Assembly: GCA_025463005.1 (NCBI GenBank)
Contig: JAOAPR010000187.1
Span: forward strand, 62,001 to 126,000
Length of the DNA stretch: 64,000 nt
Direction: 5' to 3'
From: Bryobacterales bacterium
GTDB taxonomy: Bacteria; Acidobacteriota; Terriglobia; Bryobacterales; Bryobacteraceae
Position numbers and translations under genes: made by a program. The notes beneath the pieces were generated by a model. That model searched no databases. It was not told the DNA's origin and saw only the letters and a program-made list of their open reading frames with translations. Below are positions 9,819 through 19,281 of this stretch, one piece after another (position 1 is the first letter of the stretch; every line of letters begins with the position of its first letter).

Positions 9819-10934
9819 CTAATGCACCACTTGCGCGATCTGGCGGCCAGGGTTAAGCAGTCCGTCCAGATCCTGGCGCGAATAGTAGCGCCCCTGCGCG
9901 AACACGCCCGCGACCCGGCGCGTATTGCCGATGTCCTGCAGCGGGTTGCCGTCGAGCAGGACCAGGTCCGCGATCTTGCCGGTCTCGACCGACCCCATCA
10001 GGCGGTCCCAGCCGAGCAGGCGCGCGGGCGCGAGCGTGGCCGATTCCAAAGCTTCTCGCGGTGACAAACCCGCGGCGACGAGTTGGATCAGCTCGTTCTG
10101 CAGATTTCCCCGTGAGGCGCTGTATGCGTCGGCGCTTCCCGTCCCGGCCAGCAACTCCACTTTGTAGCGCTTGGCCAGCGCGGTAAGTTGATAGAGCTTG
10201 GTCGAAGCGTCGCCCTGGCTTAGAAGCGGCGAAATTCGAGTCCCCATCATCGCGCAGCGCTCGAAGAACTTGATCACGGTGTCCTCTGTGAGCACTCCCA
10301 GGTTGGACAACCCTTCGATGATTCCCTGGCGCGCGTTTACGGCTTCGAGCGGCGAGACATCCGCCGGAACCGCGCCGTCGAATCGCAGCCGCCAGTGCCG
10401 GGCTTGCTCGGCCAGCGCGAGATAGGCTTCGCGTGAAAGATCGGGCAGAATCTGGATGAAGTCGACCGAGTCTTCGAACAGGCGATCGAAGGCCAGACGA
10501 GCGGTTTGCGCCGTCTGCTTTCCGCCTACCGCGGGTCCACTGGCGACGATCCGCGGACCGATCGCCTTGCCCTGCTGGATTTCTAGCCGCGATTCCGCTG
10601 CGCGCAGGTAATTACCATCGGGGTCGCGGATTCCGGTGACACCGAAAGCGAGGAACGCCGGAAGCTGCCGGTCGGGATTGCGAAGCTGCACGCGCATGTC
10701 CCACAGGCCTGGCGAAAGGAACCGCCCGGTGCCATCCACCACCCGTGCATTCGCGGGAAGCTTGACCGAGCCTTCTGGGCCAATCGCGACGATCCGCTCC
10801 CCTTCAATCACCGCGGTAACGTGCGGCCTTAGTGTCCCGGAGGCCACCTCTACTACCGTCACGTTTTGTACTACTACCGTGGCTGCACAAAGGGGTACAC
10901 ACAGTGCGGCAATCAGGGCCAGGTGAAAACGCAT
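9819..10934 (-). CDS. Amidohydrolase-family protein, probable pseudoenzyme
   Basis: Signal peptide; family framework VVDGTGRFLSPGLWDM, GPRIVASGP, AGLSPREALESATLAPARLLGWDRLMGSVETGKIADLVLLDGNPLQDI; metal-ligand positions substituted (see findings). Confidence 0.85.
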   Translation of the reverse strand: MRFHLALIAALCVPLCAATVVVQNVTVVEVASGTLRPHVTAVIEGERIVAIGPEGSVKLPANARVVDGTGRFLSPGLWDMRVQLRNPDRQLPAFLAFGVTGIRDPDGNYLRAAESRLEIQQGKAIGPRIVASGPAVGGKQTAQTARLAFDRLFEDSVDFIQILPDLSREAYLALAEQARHWRLRFDGAVPADVSPLEAVNARQGIIEGLSNLGVLTEDTVIKFFERCAMMGTRISPLLSQGDASTKLYQLTALAKRYKVELLAGTGSADAYSASRGNLQNELIQLVAAGLSPREALESATLAPARLLGWDRLMGSVETGKIADLVLLDGNPLQDIGNTRRVAGVFAQGRYYSRQDLDGLLNPGRQIAQVVH

Positions 10935-11013
10935 TTGAGGTATTGTACATCCGTTGTGCTATCCTTGAAAGAGTTTATTGCCAGCTCGGCGATAATCTTC
11001 CAGGAAAGCTACT

Positions 11014-11208
11014 ATGCCGAAGTTGAAAACCCATAAAGGTGCGGCCAAAAGGTTCAAGAAGACGGGAACCGGCAAAGTCAAACGCCGGCACGCATTTGCT
11101 CGCCATATCCTGACCTCCAAGTCGCGCTCGCGCAAGCGCCGCCTGGGTCAATCCGTAATCGCGGATGACGCCAATGCGGCCGAAATCAAGCGCATGATTC
11201 CGTACTAA
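11014..11208 (+). CDS. rpmI: 50S ribosomal protein L35
   Basis: [44 protein letters not shown]. Confidence 0.98.
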   Translation: MPKLKTHKGAAKRFKKTGTGKVKRRHAFARHILTSKSRSRKRRLGQSVIADDANAAEIKRMIPY

Positions 11209-11299
11209 GGCGGGGCCTACCGGCTCCCCCGCGAGTGGACAGTGCGCCGCACGTGCCTGATCCGCCGCGTTTTCGAAAATCCAATAAAGGAGAAAAAAC

Positions 11300-11662
11300 G
11301 TGCCGAGAGTAAAACGTGGAACTAAGCGCCGCGCTAACCGGCGCAAAACCCTAGGCCTCGCCAAGGGATTTTTCTTAACCAAGAGTAAGCTGCACCGCGC
11401 CGCCCAAGAGGCTGTGGAAAAGTCTCTGCGCTACGGCTACGTCGGCCGGCGCCTCAAGAAGCGCGATTTCCGCTCCCTGTGGATCGTGCGCATCGGGGCC
11501 GCTTGCCGAGCCTCCGACCTCTCCTACAGCCGATTCATGAGCGGGTTGAAGAAAGCCGGGATCGATCTGAACCGCAAGGTTCTGGCCGATATGGCGCTTC
11601 AGGACGCGCCGGCATTCGGAGCGCTGGTGAGTCAGGCCAAGGCCGCACTCGAAAAGGTTTAA
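11300..11662 (+). CDS. rplT: 50S ribosomal protein L20
   Basis: [62 protein letters not shown]. Confidence 0.98.
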   Translation: MPRVKRGTKRRANRRKTLGLAKGFFLTKSKLHRAAQEAVEKSLRYGYVGRRLKKRDFRSLWIVRIGAACRASDLSYSRFMSGLKKAGIDLNRKVLADMALQDAPAFGALVSQAKAALEKV

Positions 11663-11704
11663 GGCGAGAACAGTTTCATTTTCAAAGGGAAGTAAAGGTT
11701 TTGT

Positions 11705-11917
11705 ATGGAGCACGACGACGACGCCCTTGCCACGCTGGAAGAGCGCATCCACCGCACCGTGGAACTGGTATCCACACTCCGCAATGAGCGCGACGCGGCT
11801 GTAGCGGATGCTCAGAAACTCCGTCAGGAGTTGGAAGACCTGCGCAGCCAGCGCAAACAGGTGCGGGTCCGCATCGAAAAACTGCTCGGGCAGATGGACC
11901 TGCTACGAGGATCTTAA
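11705..11917 (+). CDS. Small coiled-coil protein (ZapB-like) upstream of zapA
   Basis: 70-aa coiled coil, adjacent to zapA. Confidence 0.6.
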   Translation: MEHDDDALATLEERIHRTVELVSTLRNERDAAVADAQKLRQELEDLRSQRKQVRVRIEKLLGQMDLLRGS

Positions 11918-11949
11918 GATATCGCGTAAGATTTTACGTAAGATATCCC
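11914..11949. repeat. Three tandem 12-nt units TTAAGATATCGC / GTAAGATTTTAC / GTAAGATATCCC
   Basis: Direct reading; the antisense translation shows the same period as DILRKILRDILR. Confidence 0.7.
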
Positions 11950-11998
11950 AGGGGCGGCGCATGCGTCGCCCGCTCTCGCGGAAAGGAGACCGGTCAGT

Positions 11999-12295
11999 AT
12001 GGATTCCGGACCTGAGCGCAAAACAGTACGCGTAACCATCTACAACCAGCCCTACACCCTGGCGGTCACAGGCGAAGCCGCGGAGGTGGAAGCTCTGGCT
12101 CATTCGGTCGACCAACTTATGACCGATATCGCTCTGCAGGCCGGCAACGTAGAGGGAAGCCGTGTAGCAGTGCTGGCCTGTCTCCATCTGGCCGATCGCC
12201 TGCGAGGCCTGGAGCAGGAGCTTTCCGACTTCCGCAGCGAGGTGGGTGAAAAGACTCGCCGCTTTTCCTTTCTTTTGGACGAGGCGATTCGGTAG
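11999..12295 (+). CDS. zapA: Cell division protein ZapA
   Basis: KTVRVTIYNQPYTLAVTGEAAEVEALAHSVDQLM...VAVLACLHLADRL. Confidence 0.85.
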   Translation: MDSGPERKTVRVTIYNQPYTLAVTGEAAEVEALAHSVDQLMTDIALQAGNVEGSRVAVLACLHLADRLRGLEQELSDFRSEVGEKTRRFSFLLDEAIR

Positions 12296-12300
12296 CCCGC

Positions 12301-12936
12301 GTGAGCGTCCTCACCTCCAGCTTGCTGGCGGGCCTTAATCGGGAGCATGTCTGGCTGGAGCACGGTTTTGGCACGCGCGACGCCCTCCTAAATCAGGACG
12401 CCATGGCGAGCCTGAAGCAAATTCACTCGAACGTATCGCTGGCGGCTGATCGCCCCGGCAGCGCCGGCGAAGGCGACGCGCTCGTCACACGCGATGCTGG
12501 GCTGGCCGTCTCTGTGCGCACAGCCGATTGTTATCCCATCCTGCTGGCGGATCCGGAAACCCACGCCGTCGCCGCGATTCATGCCGGATGGCGAGGGACC
12601 GCCGCGGGTGTCGTCAGATCGACGCTCGCCCGCATGCAAAATGAATTCGGAACCGACCCTCAGAATGTTTACGCAGCGATCGGTCCCGGAATCGGACACT
12701 GCTGTTATGGAGTCGGCGTGGAAGTTGCGCGCCAGTTTGGGATGGACCGGGCCGGCACTCTCGATTTAGCTGTGGAAAACCGGAACCAGTTAATCGCCGC
12801 GGGACTCAACCCTGAAAGGATCGAGCGGGTCGGCGGCTGTACATTTTGCAACCCTGTGCAGTTTTTTTCCTGGCGCCGCGATCATGACCCCGCCGGGCGA
12901 ATGATTTCCTTCATCCGCGCGACGGCCGCTCGTTGA
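12301..12936 (+). CDS. pgeF: Peptidoglycan editing factor PgeF (YfiH, laccase-domain family)
   Basis: LKQIHSN, SVRTADCYPILLADP, AIHAGWRGTAAGVV, AIGPGIGHCCYGVG. Confidence 0.92.
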   Translation: MSVLTSSLLAGLNREHVWLEHGFGTRDALLNQDAMASLKQIHSNVSLAADRPGSAGEGDALVTRDAGLAVSVRTADCYPILLADPETHAVAAIHAGWRGTAAGVVRSTLARMQNEFGTDPQNVYAAIGPGIGHCCYGVGVEVARQFGMDRAGTLDLAVENRNQLIAAGLNPERIERVGGCTFCNPVQFFSWRRDHDPAGRMISFIRATAAR

Positions 12937-12940
12937 CTCT

Positions 12941-12970
12941 CGCGGTTCGGAAGTTGCCTGCTGAACCGCG
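12941..12970. terminator. Inverted repeat CGCGGTTC...GAACCGCG after pgeF
   Basis: Perfect 8-bp stem between convergent genes. Confidence 0.5.
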
Positions 12971-12998
12971 ACGGCCATGGAGAGGCCTCCAGAAACAC

Positions 12999-13041
12999 CG
13001 AGGGCGCGGTCATTTGGTCGTGCTTGTAGACCGCGCCCTCG
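12999..13041. terminator. Inverted repeat CGAGGGCGCGGTC-N17-GACCGCGCCCTCG between convergent genes
   Basis: Perfect 13-bp stem, 17-nt loop. Confidence 0.65.
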
Positions 13042-13065
13042 ACAGAGACCGGATGAGGTTGTCGA

Positions 13066-13449
13066 TTAGGCGGCGTTAACCAGCAACTCGTCGAGGTTGT
13101 CGGCGTTGTCGCCCTGGCTGCGGTCGGCGATTTCCTGGCATTGGATGCAGAACGCCGTCCACGGCACAGCCGCAAGGCGCTTGGGACTGATGTCCTCTTC
13201 GCAATGCAGGCACACACCGAAACTGCCCTCGTCGATGCGGCGCAGCGCTGCGCGGACATTGCGCAAGAGATTCGATTCACGGTCCAGATTGCGAATCGCT
13301 AACTCGCGCTCGGCGGCATGCTGCACTTCATCAAGAGCATCGGGACTTTTTTCGATTGCGATGCCGTCGCGATTGCGTACTAGTTGGACCAGCTCTGCCT
13401 GCTTGGCCTCCAGTACATGTTTGTATTTGTTCAACTCACTCTTTGTCAT
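13066..13449 (-). CDS. TraR/DksA-family zinc-finger protein
   Basis: LRRIDEGSFGVCLHCEEDISPKRLAAVPWTAFCIQCQE. Confidence 0.9.
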   Translation of the reverse strand: MTKSELNKYKHVLEAKQAELVQLVRNRDGIAIEKSPDALDEVQHAAERELAIRNLDRESNLLRNVRAALRRIDEGSFGVCLHCEEDISPKRLAAVPWTAFCIQCQEIADRSQGDNADNLDELLVNAA

Positions 13450-14026
13450 TTTTCTGCCTTCTCCTGTCTCTTCCGGTAACTCTTTTTTTTGTTCTTACCG
13501 TCTTTTAACTATCGCGTCCTATCTCAAATTCCATCGCGTCGACTTTCAACTAAGCCATTAGACGCGACGTGAACCAAAAAGGTTCACGCTTTCAAAAGCC
13601 GCTTCTACAAGGAACTTTGGGTATGCCAAGTGGCAAACCGCTTGGCACTACGTGGAGACCCATCGAGGCGGCGACCACCCCGTGGGTGCCCATCCTCAAG
13701 CTTTTCGGCAACAGAGCTTTCAAAGACCTTACCACACTCACAGTCCGTATTGCAAGCAATCTCAGTGCCAACATTCGGCAGCCAAGTGGTTTTCTGAGAC
13801 AGCCCATGAACAAACCTTCCATTACCAATGAGTTTTCATATCGGTCTCCGTCCAGCGGAACATTACCCTGGCAGCGTAGAATCGCCGTCTTCCCCATCCT
13901 TTCCAGGCTGTAAGTTATTCCAGGCACGGCTCTCTTGCGGCGATTCCTCGATTCCGCTTGACGTATACTGTGGTGGTAACCCCGGAAAACTCTCATCGGC
14001 AGTCTCCAGCCGTGCCGGATCATAGC

Positions 14027-15625
14027 ATGCCCCGCGTACACAGCAGAGTAGGTTTATTCGCCTGCGCCTTGTTCATCCTGCTGGGGGCTCTCATAATTCC
14101 ATACGCGGGAATTCAGGCTGACGAGGCTCTTTTTTCCACCCCTCTTTTCCCCCACATTGACAAGCACTTACAGCTTCCCCTGCGCCCTCATAACGTTCCT
14201 TTGATGGTGATGACCTACATCGGGTCGCTGAAAACGCTGTTCTACTGGCCGATCTTTCGGATTTTTGGTGCCGGTCCCTGGACAGTGAGGCTTCCCGTGG
14301 TGCTTCTTGGCGCGCTTACGATATTCGTTTTCTTCCACTTAGCTCGTGCGTCCGGGGGGCCTTGGGCGGGTGCCATCGGGGCCGTCCTGCTGGCTACAGA
14401 CCCCGTTTTCCTGCTGACCAACACCTTCGACTGGGGACCCGTCGCTTTCGAACATGCTTTTCTTGTGACCGGCTGCTGGTTCCTTTACCGTTTCCGGTCT
14501 CGCGAGGGTCCGGATGCCCGGCTCTGGGACCTTGCTGCCGGATTTCTGTGCTGGGGCCTGGCTCTTTGGAACAAGGCGATTTTCGTCTGGGCTCTGAGCG
14601 GGCTGATCGCCGGAGGAGTGCTGGTCTTCTGGCCGGAAATCAAGCGGTCCCTGAGGCCGCGTGTGGTGTTGGCGGCCACTGCGGCGTTTCTATGTGGTGC
14701 GGCGCCGCTGGTGATCTACAACCTCTCGCACGCAAGCGTGACGCTCACCGAAAACGCGCGCCTGGACCCGCGCAGCGTCGCCGGCAAATGGATCCAGGTT
14801 GAAAACGCCGCGAACGGCGCCTCGCTATTCGGCTACATCACAGGTGAGGAGTGGTGGCCGAATCCCAAAGCTTCGCAGTCTCTTCGCGGGCGCGCCGCGA
14901 TATGGATCCGCGAACACTTCGGTGAGCATCGCCGCACCGGCTTTTACTACGTCCTGGGAGCCCTGCTGCTGGCGGCGCCCTGGTGGTGGAAGTACCGCGC
15001 AGCCCGATTTTCATTGGTCTTCATGGCAGTGGCCTGGTTCATGATGGCCCTCACCCGCGAGGCCGGCGCTTCGGCGCATCACGTGGTGTTGCTGTGGCCG
15101 TTTCCAATCCTGTTCGCTGCAGTCGCGCTCGCTTCCCTGCCCTGGAGACCGCTCGCCTGGGCCGTCGTCGCCGGTGTGATCGCGATGAATCTGCTGGTGG
15201 TGAACCAGTACGTTGTGCAGTTCGAACGGAACGGAGCGGGGGACGCCTTCACCGATGCGCTCTATCCACTCTCGACTGGTCTTGATGCATACGACGATCG
15301 CACTCTCTACGTCATCGATTGGGGACTCTACGAAAATCTCAATCTGCTGCACCAAGGCCGCTTGAACTTTCGCATCGCGATCGGCCCGCTTGGCACAGAT
15401 GCGCCGAATCGGGAACAGCTCGAAGAGATTCGTTCGATGCTCGAGGATCCCAGTGGACTGATCCTGGACCACGTTCGCGAGCACGAAGTGTTTCCGAGCG
15501 TGGGAGCCCGGCTGGAGCGAGCCGCCCGCTCGTTTGGATACCGCAAAGAACTGGTCAGCACCGTTCCCGATTCGAATGGCCGCCCGATGTTCGAGATCGT
15601 TCGCTTCGTTCGGGACGTTAGCTGA
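14027..15625 (+). CDS. ArnT/PMT (GT39)-like membrane glycosyltransferase
   Basis: Polytopic membrane protein; GIQADEALFSTPLF and TYIGSLKTLFYWPIFRIFGAGPWTVRLPVVLLG are typical of the family. Confidence 0.8.
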   Translation: MPRVHSRVGLFACALFILLGALIIPYAGIQADEALFSTPLFPHIDKHLQLPLRPHNVPLMVMTYIGSLKTLFYWPIFRIFGAGPWTVRLPVVLLGALTIFVFFHLARASGGPWAGAIGAVLLATDPVFLLTNTFDWGPVAFEHAFLVTGCWFLYRFRSREGPDARLWDLAAGFLCWGLALWNKAIFVWALSGLIAGGVLVFWPEIKRSLRPRVVLAATAAFLCGAAPLVIYNLSHASVTLTENARLDPRSVAGKWIQVENAANGASLFGYITGEEWWPNPKASQSLRGRAAIWIREHFGEHRRTGFYYVLGALLLAAPWWWKYRAARFSLVFMAVAWFMMALTREAGASAHHVVLLWPFPILFAAVALASLPWRPLAWAVVAGVIAMNLLVVNQYVVQFERNGAGDAFTDALYPLSTGLDAYDDRTLYVIDWGLYENLNLLHQGRLNFRIAIGPLGTDAPNREQLEEIRSMLEDPSGLILDHVREHEVFPSVGARLERAARSFGYRKELVSTVPDSNGRPMFEIVRFVRDVS

Positions 15626-15754
15626 CTGTGCCTTTCTGTCTCAAACCCGTGTCCCGAGTCCACATTTGCCCCCGGTCGGATCGAGCTAACTCTTTTATTA
15701 TCAAACATTAACTTCGGGCAGCGACATGCTCTAACAGATCCGGAAATCCTACGT

Positions 15755-16312
15755 ATGCGTGTGTGGTCTGCAAGTCTGATCAGCTTGGCTGTCGTCACCA
15801 GCATGGTGGCGCCTCTGCCGGCCACGACGCTCGAGCAGCTCACGCTCGACGAGATGATCCAGAAATCGACGGCGATCGTCCGGGCGCGGGTCACGGGTTC
15901 GCACAGCGGGCACCATGGGGCAAACCGTGGAGCCGACATTTATACGTACTTCGATCTCCACGTGCTTGAGACCTGGAAGTCGTCAGGCCGCGCAACCACG
16001 CAAGTCGCGATACCGGGCGGCGTGGCCGACGGGATCCGCCAAAGCGTTGCGGGAGCGCCAGAATTGAAATTCGGACAGGAATATATCCTGTTCCTGTGGA
16101 CCAGCCGTTCCGGTCTGACCCAGGTAATCGGTCTTTCACAGGGACGGTTTAACCTCTCGGAGGACGGCTCGGGCGGTGCGGTCGCTCAACGACCGCCCGC
16201 TTCCGAGCTTATACTCGACGGATCCGGAAATCCCGTGGATGACCATGCCCTGAGTCTCCGGGTTGAGGATCTGCGGGCACGCGTTCTTCAAAGAGTGGGG
16301 GCGCCGAAGTAA
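15755..16312 (+). CDS. Secreted hypothetical protein coupled to matrixin gene
   Basis: Signal peptide; 4 bp between its stop and next ATG. Confidence 0.7.
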   Translation: MRVWSASLISLAVVTSMVAPLPATTLEQLTLDEMIQKSTAIVRARVTGSHSGHHGANRGADIYTYFDLHVLETWKSSGRATTQVAIPGGVADGIRQSVAGAPELKFGQEYILFLWTSRSGLTQVIGLSQGRFNLSEDGSGGAVAQRPPASELILDGSGNPVDDHALSLRVEDLRARVLQRVGAPK

Positions 16313-16316
16313 AGCG

Positions 16317-18932
16317 ATGGGGAGCAGGTTCCAGGCGGTCACGCGAATTGCGACGCTGGCGGCTCTGCTCCTCTCGCTTTCTTCGGTTTCTTCTGCTTAC
16401 TACTACTGGGTCTACTTCCCCGGACGGACGGGACCCTTTCAGACCTATCCGGCTAAGTTCGACCTGAACGCGCTGCCGGAAAGAGCTGTTTCGTATTTCA
16501 TTTCGGACAAGCCGCCCGGGAAACTCGTAGACGGCGACAATTACGATGCGCTGGTAAGCCAGATCCGGCAGGCTGCGGAAACCTGGAACGGCGTCGTGAC
16601 CTCCGATATTCGTGTGCGCTTCGGCGGGTTCGCGACCATCGGCGCCGCGCAAGCCACTCCCGGTATCGATGTCGTGTTTGACGATGATATGCCGCCGGGC
16701 CTGCTCGCGCAGACTAAACTCTCAACGCCCGCCGACTTAGGCGACCTGACTAAAGGCCCCGGCTTCGTGCCGATCCTGCGATCCCGCATGCAATTGCGCA
16801 GCGATCTGACTGTCAAGCAGCAGGCCAGTTATTCGGAAGCTTTCTTTCTGACGATGGTTCACGAGTTCGGACACACCGTGGGCTTGCAACATTCCACGGT
16901 TTCCGCGACGATGTCCACCTCGAGGACGCGCGGAACGACCAAGGCGCGGGCGCTCGCGGCGGACGATATTGCCGGCATCTCGCTGCTCTATCCCACGGCG
17001 GCGTACGCCGGATCCACCGGCAGCATCACCGGCCGGGTTCTGTTAAACGGGAGTGCGGTCAACATGGCGAGTGTCGCGGCGCTTTCCTTGAATGGGACTG
17101 CCATTGCCACGCTGACCAACCCCGACGGCAGCTATCGCATCGATGGGATTGCGCCGGGCGATTACTACATTTACACGCAGCCCCTCCCGCCTCCGCAGCA
17201 AGACGAGGCCACCCCGGCCGCCATTGTGCCGCCCTCGGATTCTCATGGCGGTACCTTCGCGGCCAATTCCGGATTCGCCGGACAGTTCTTTCCGCACACG
17301 CGGGATTGGCAGCAGGCTGCAACAACCACGGTGAAAGCAGGAGCAACCGTGAGCGACATCAACTTCGACGTCGAGCAGCGTTCCGGCCCCACTATCTATG
17401 ACATGAACATTCTGGGCTATCTGGGCCCGGCGGGGAAAGAAGCGTACGTTCACACACCATCGCTGGTTTCCGGCTATCGCGGCTGGATGGTGTTCGACGC
17501 ACCCGGCACTCTGGTTCCGAATACGACGACTGTGAGACCGGGTCTGAAAGTAAGCGCGATAGGCCCGGCGGCGGGTCTGGAATCGCAGTACCTCGGTTAC
17601 TTCACAGCGGGATACCTGTACACCGTTGTGGACGCCAATCCAGTCTCGCAGCCCACACCGGTCGCGCTGGCAGTGACCACGTCTGACGATTTGTACGTGC
17701 TGCCCTCTGCGATCACCGTCGTGCCCACGGCCGCGCCGACCATTACTTCGGTCTCCGGCACCACCGACGCGCTGGGCAATGCCACAGTAACGCTGAAAGG
17801 CGACAACCTGGGCCTGGACACGCGCGTGTTGTTCGACGGGGCCGCCGCTACCTCGATCCAGAAGAACGACGACGGATCGTTCACCGTAGCTGCGCCACCC
17901 GCAATCGGGGGCCATGTCGCGGTGTTGGACGCCTTGGCCGGCGACGGGCAAACTTCCATGCAGGCCATGGGCACTTTGCCTCTGCCCACGTTCGCGTACA
18001 CGTCGCCGGATCATCCGTCGCTTACAATCACCCCCGCTACCGTCACCGCGGGCATCGACACCATGATCGAGGTAGACGGATTCAATACCAATTTCGCGGA
18101 TGGCCAGACTGCCATTGGATTTGGATCGAGCGATGTCGCCGTGCGCCGGATCTGGATCCTCAACAGCGGCAAGGCGCTGCTGAACATTTCGATAAACCCC
18201 GGCGCGACGCCAGGCTTAGTCGCCGTAACCGCCGCCACCGGAGTGCAAGCTGTAACGCTAACCGGCGGGTTGCAGATTCGCCCGGCGGCGTCTCAGCAGA
18301 TCAGCCTGCGGGCGCCCGTCCTGAATCTGGCCACCGGTCTGCCCGGCGTACCGACCGGAGGCACCGCGGTCATCTCTGTTACCGGCTTGCCGGCGACTCT
18401 GCCGGGCTGGACACTGACGATCAACGACGCGAAAGTAGATTTCTCCTTCGACAGCGGCAGCTCCAAGCTTCGCGCCGTAGTGCCCGGAGGCACGCCCCTC
18501 GGTCCCGCTGTCCTGCGGCTGATTTCTCCCGCTGGCGATGCCATCGCGCCTATCCTCTTCCACGTGGATGCGCAGCCACCCGTTATCCAGAATGCATTTC
18601 GTGGCCCCGTATTCATCGACGCGCTCCATCCGGTCGCCAGTGGCGACGTGATCAACGTGGATGTAGCACGGCTGTACGGCTCTGCGCCGCCCGTTTCTCC
18701 GTCGGGCGTGCGCGTCAGCGTGGGCGGCGTGGATCACGTCGCGACCGCGCTTACTCCAGTGCTCCAGTTCGGCCTGATCTCCGACGTGGTCAGCGTTCAG
18801 TTCACTCTAGCTTCGGGGTGGCCGAACGGAACCCAACAACCCATGACGGTCCGCGTCGGCACGCGCGTCTCCGCACCCTATTCGCTCAACGTGGTTCCGC
18901 CGCCCCCCGTGCAACCTTCGAAACAAAACTAA
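16317..18932 (+). CDS. Secreted matrixin-like zinc metalloprotease with IPT/TIG-type repeats
   Basis: HEFGHTVGLQHS (HExxHxxGxxH), carboxypeptidase-regulatory-like ITGRVLLNGSAVNMASV, TIG-like repeats. Confidence 0.88.
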   Translation: MGSRFQAVTRIATLAALLLSLSSVSSAYYYWVYFPGRTGPFQTYPAKFDLNALPERAVSYFISDKPPGKLVDGDNYDALVSQIRQAAETWNGVVTSDIRVRFGGFATIGAAQATPGIDVVFDDDMPPGLLAQTKLSTPADLGDLTKGPGFVPILRSRMQLRSDLTVKQQASYSEAFFLTMVHEFGHTVGLQHSTVSATMSTSRTRGTTKARALAADDIAGISLLYPTAAYAGSTGSITGRVLLNGSAVNMASVAALSLNGTAIATLTNPDGSYRIDGIAPGDYYIYTQPLPPPQQDEATPAAIVPPSDSHGGTFAANSGFAGQFFPHTRDWQQAATTTVKAGATVSDINFDVEQRSGPTIYDMNILGYLGPAGKEAYVHTPSLVSGYRGWMVFDAPGTLVPNTTTVRPGLKVSAIGPAAGLESQYLGYFTAGYLYTVVDANPVSQPTPVALAVTTSDDLYVLPSAITVVPTAAPTITSVSGTTDALGNATVTLKGDNLGLDTRVLFDGAAATSIQKNDDGSFTVAAPPAIGGHVAVLDALAGDGQTSMQAMGTLPLPTFAYTSPDHPSLTITPATVTAGIDTMIEVDGFNTNFADGQTAIGFGSSDVAVRRIWILNSGKALLNISINPGATPGLVAVTAATGVQAVTLTGGLQIRPAASQQISLRAPVLNLATGLPGVPTGGTAVISVTGLPATLPGWTLTINDAKVDFSFDSGSSKLRAVVPGGTPLGPAVLRLISPAGDAIAPILFHVDAQPPVIQNAFRGPVFIDALHPVASGDVINVDVARLYGSAPPVSPSGVRVSVGGVDHVATALTPVLQFGLISDVVSVQFTLASGWPNGTQQPMTVRVGTRVSAPYSLNVVPPPPVQPSKQN

Positions 18933-19281
18933 CATCCCCTTCCAGGAAATCGTACTCCGGCAGCCGCTCAGGTTTTTCCCACACGATCTGTTCGAAATCC
19001 AGATTGCGCGGCTCCCCCTGAAACTGTGTCACTCGATAGAAATGCAGCTGCAGGCTGAACCCATCTGGGTAGCGGACTTCATAAGAATCCATTTCTTCGC
19101 CGACCTCGGCTTCCACATTCAGCTCCTCACGCAGCTCGCGAGCCAGGGCGGCGCGCGGATCCTCGCCCGGCTCGACTTTGCCGCCGGGGAATTCCCACTT
19201 CAGCGGATGACGCCCGCCGCGCTTACGCTGGCCGATCAGGATTTTCCCGTCGCGCATCATCACCGCAGCCACGACGTCCAT
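18886..19281 (-). CDS. mutT: NUDIX hydrolase, MutT-like (8-oxo-dGTP diphosphatase type)
   Basis: VVAAVMMRDGKILIGQRKRGGRHPLKWEFPGGKVEPGEDPRAALARELREELNVEAE; 47-bp convergent overlap with matrixin gene. Confidence 0.88.
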   Translation of the reverse strand: MDVVAAVMMRDGKILIGQRKRGGRHPLKWEFPGGKVEPGEDPRAALARELREELNVEAEVGEEMDSYEVRYPDGFSLQLHFYRVTQFQGEPRNLDFEQIVWEKPERLPEYDFLEGDVSFVSKVARGAAEPR

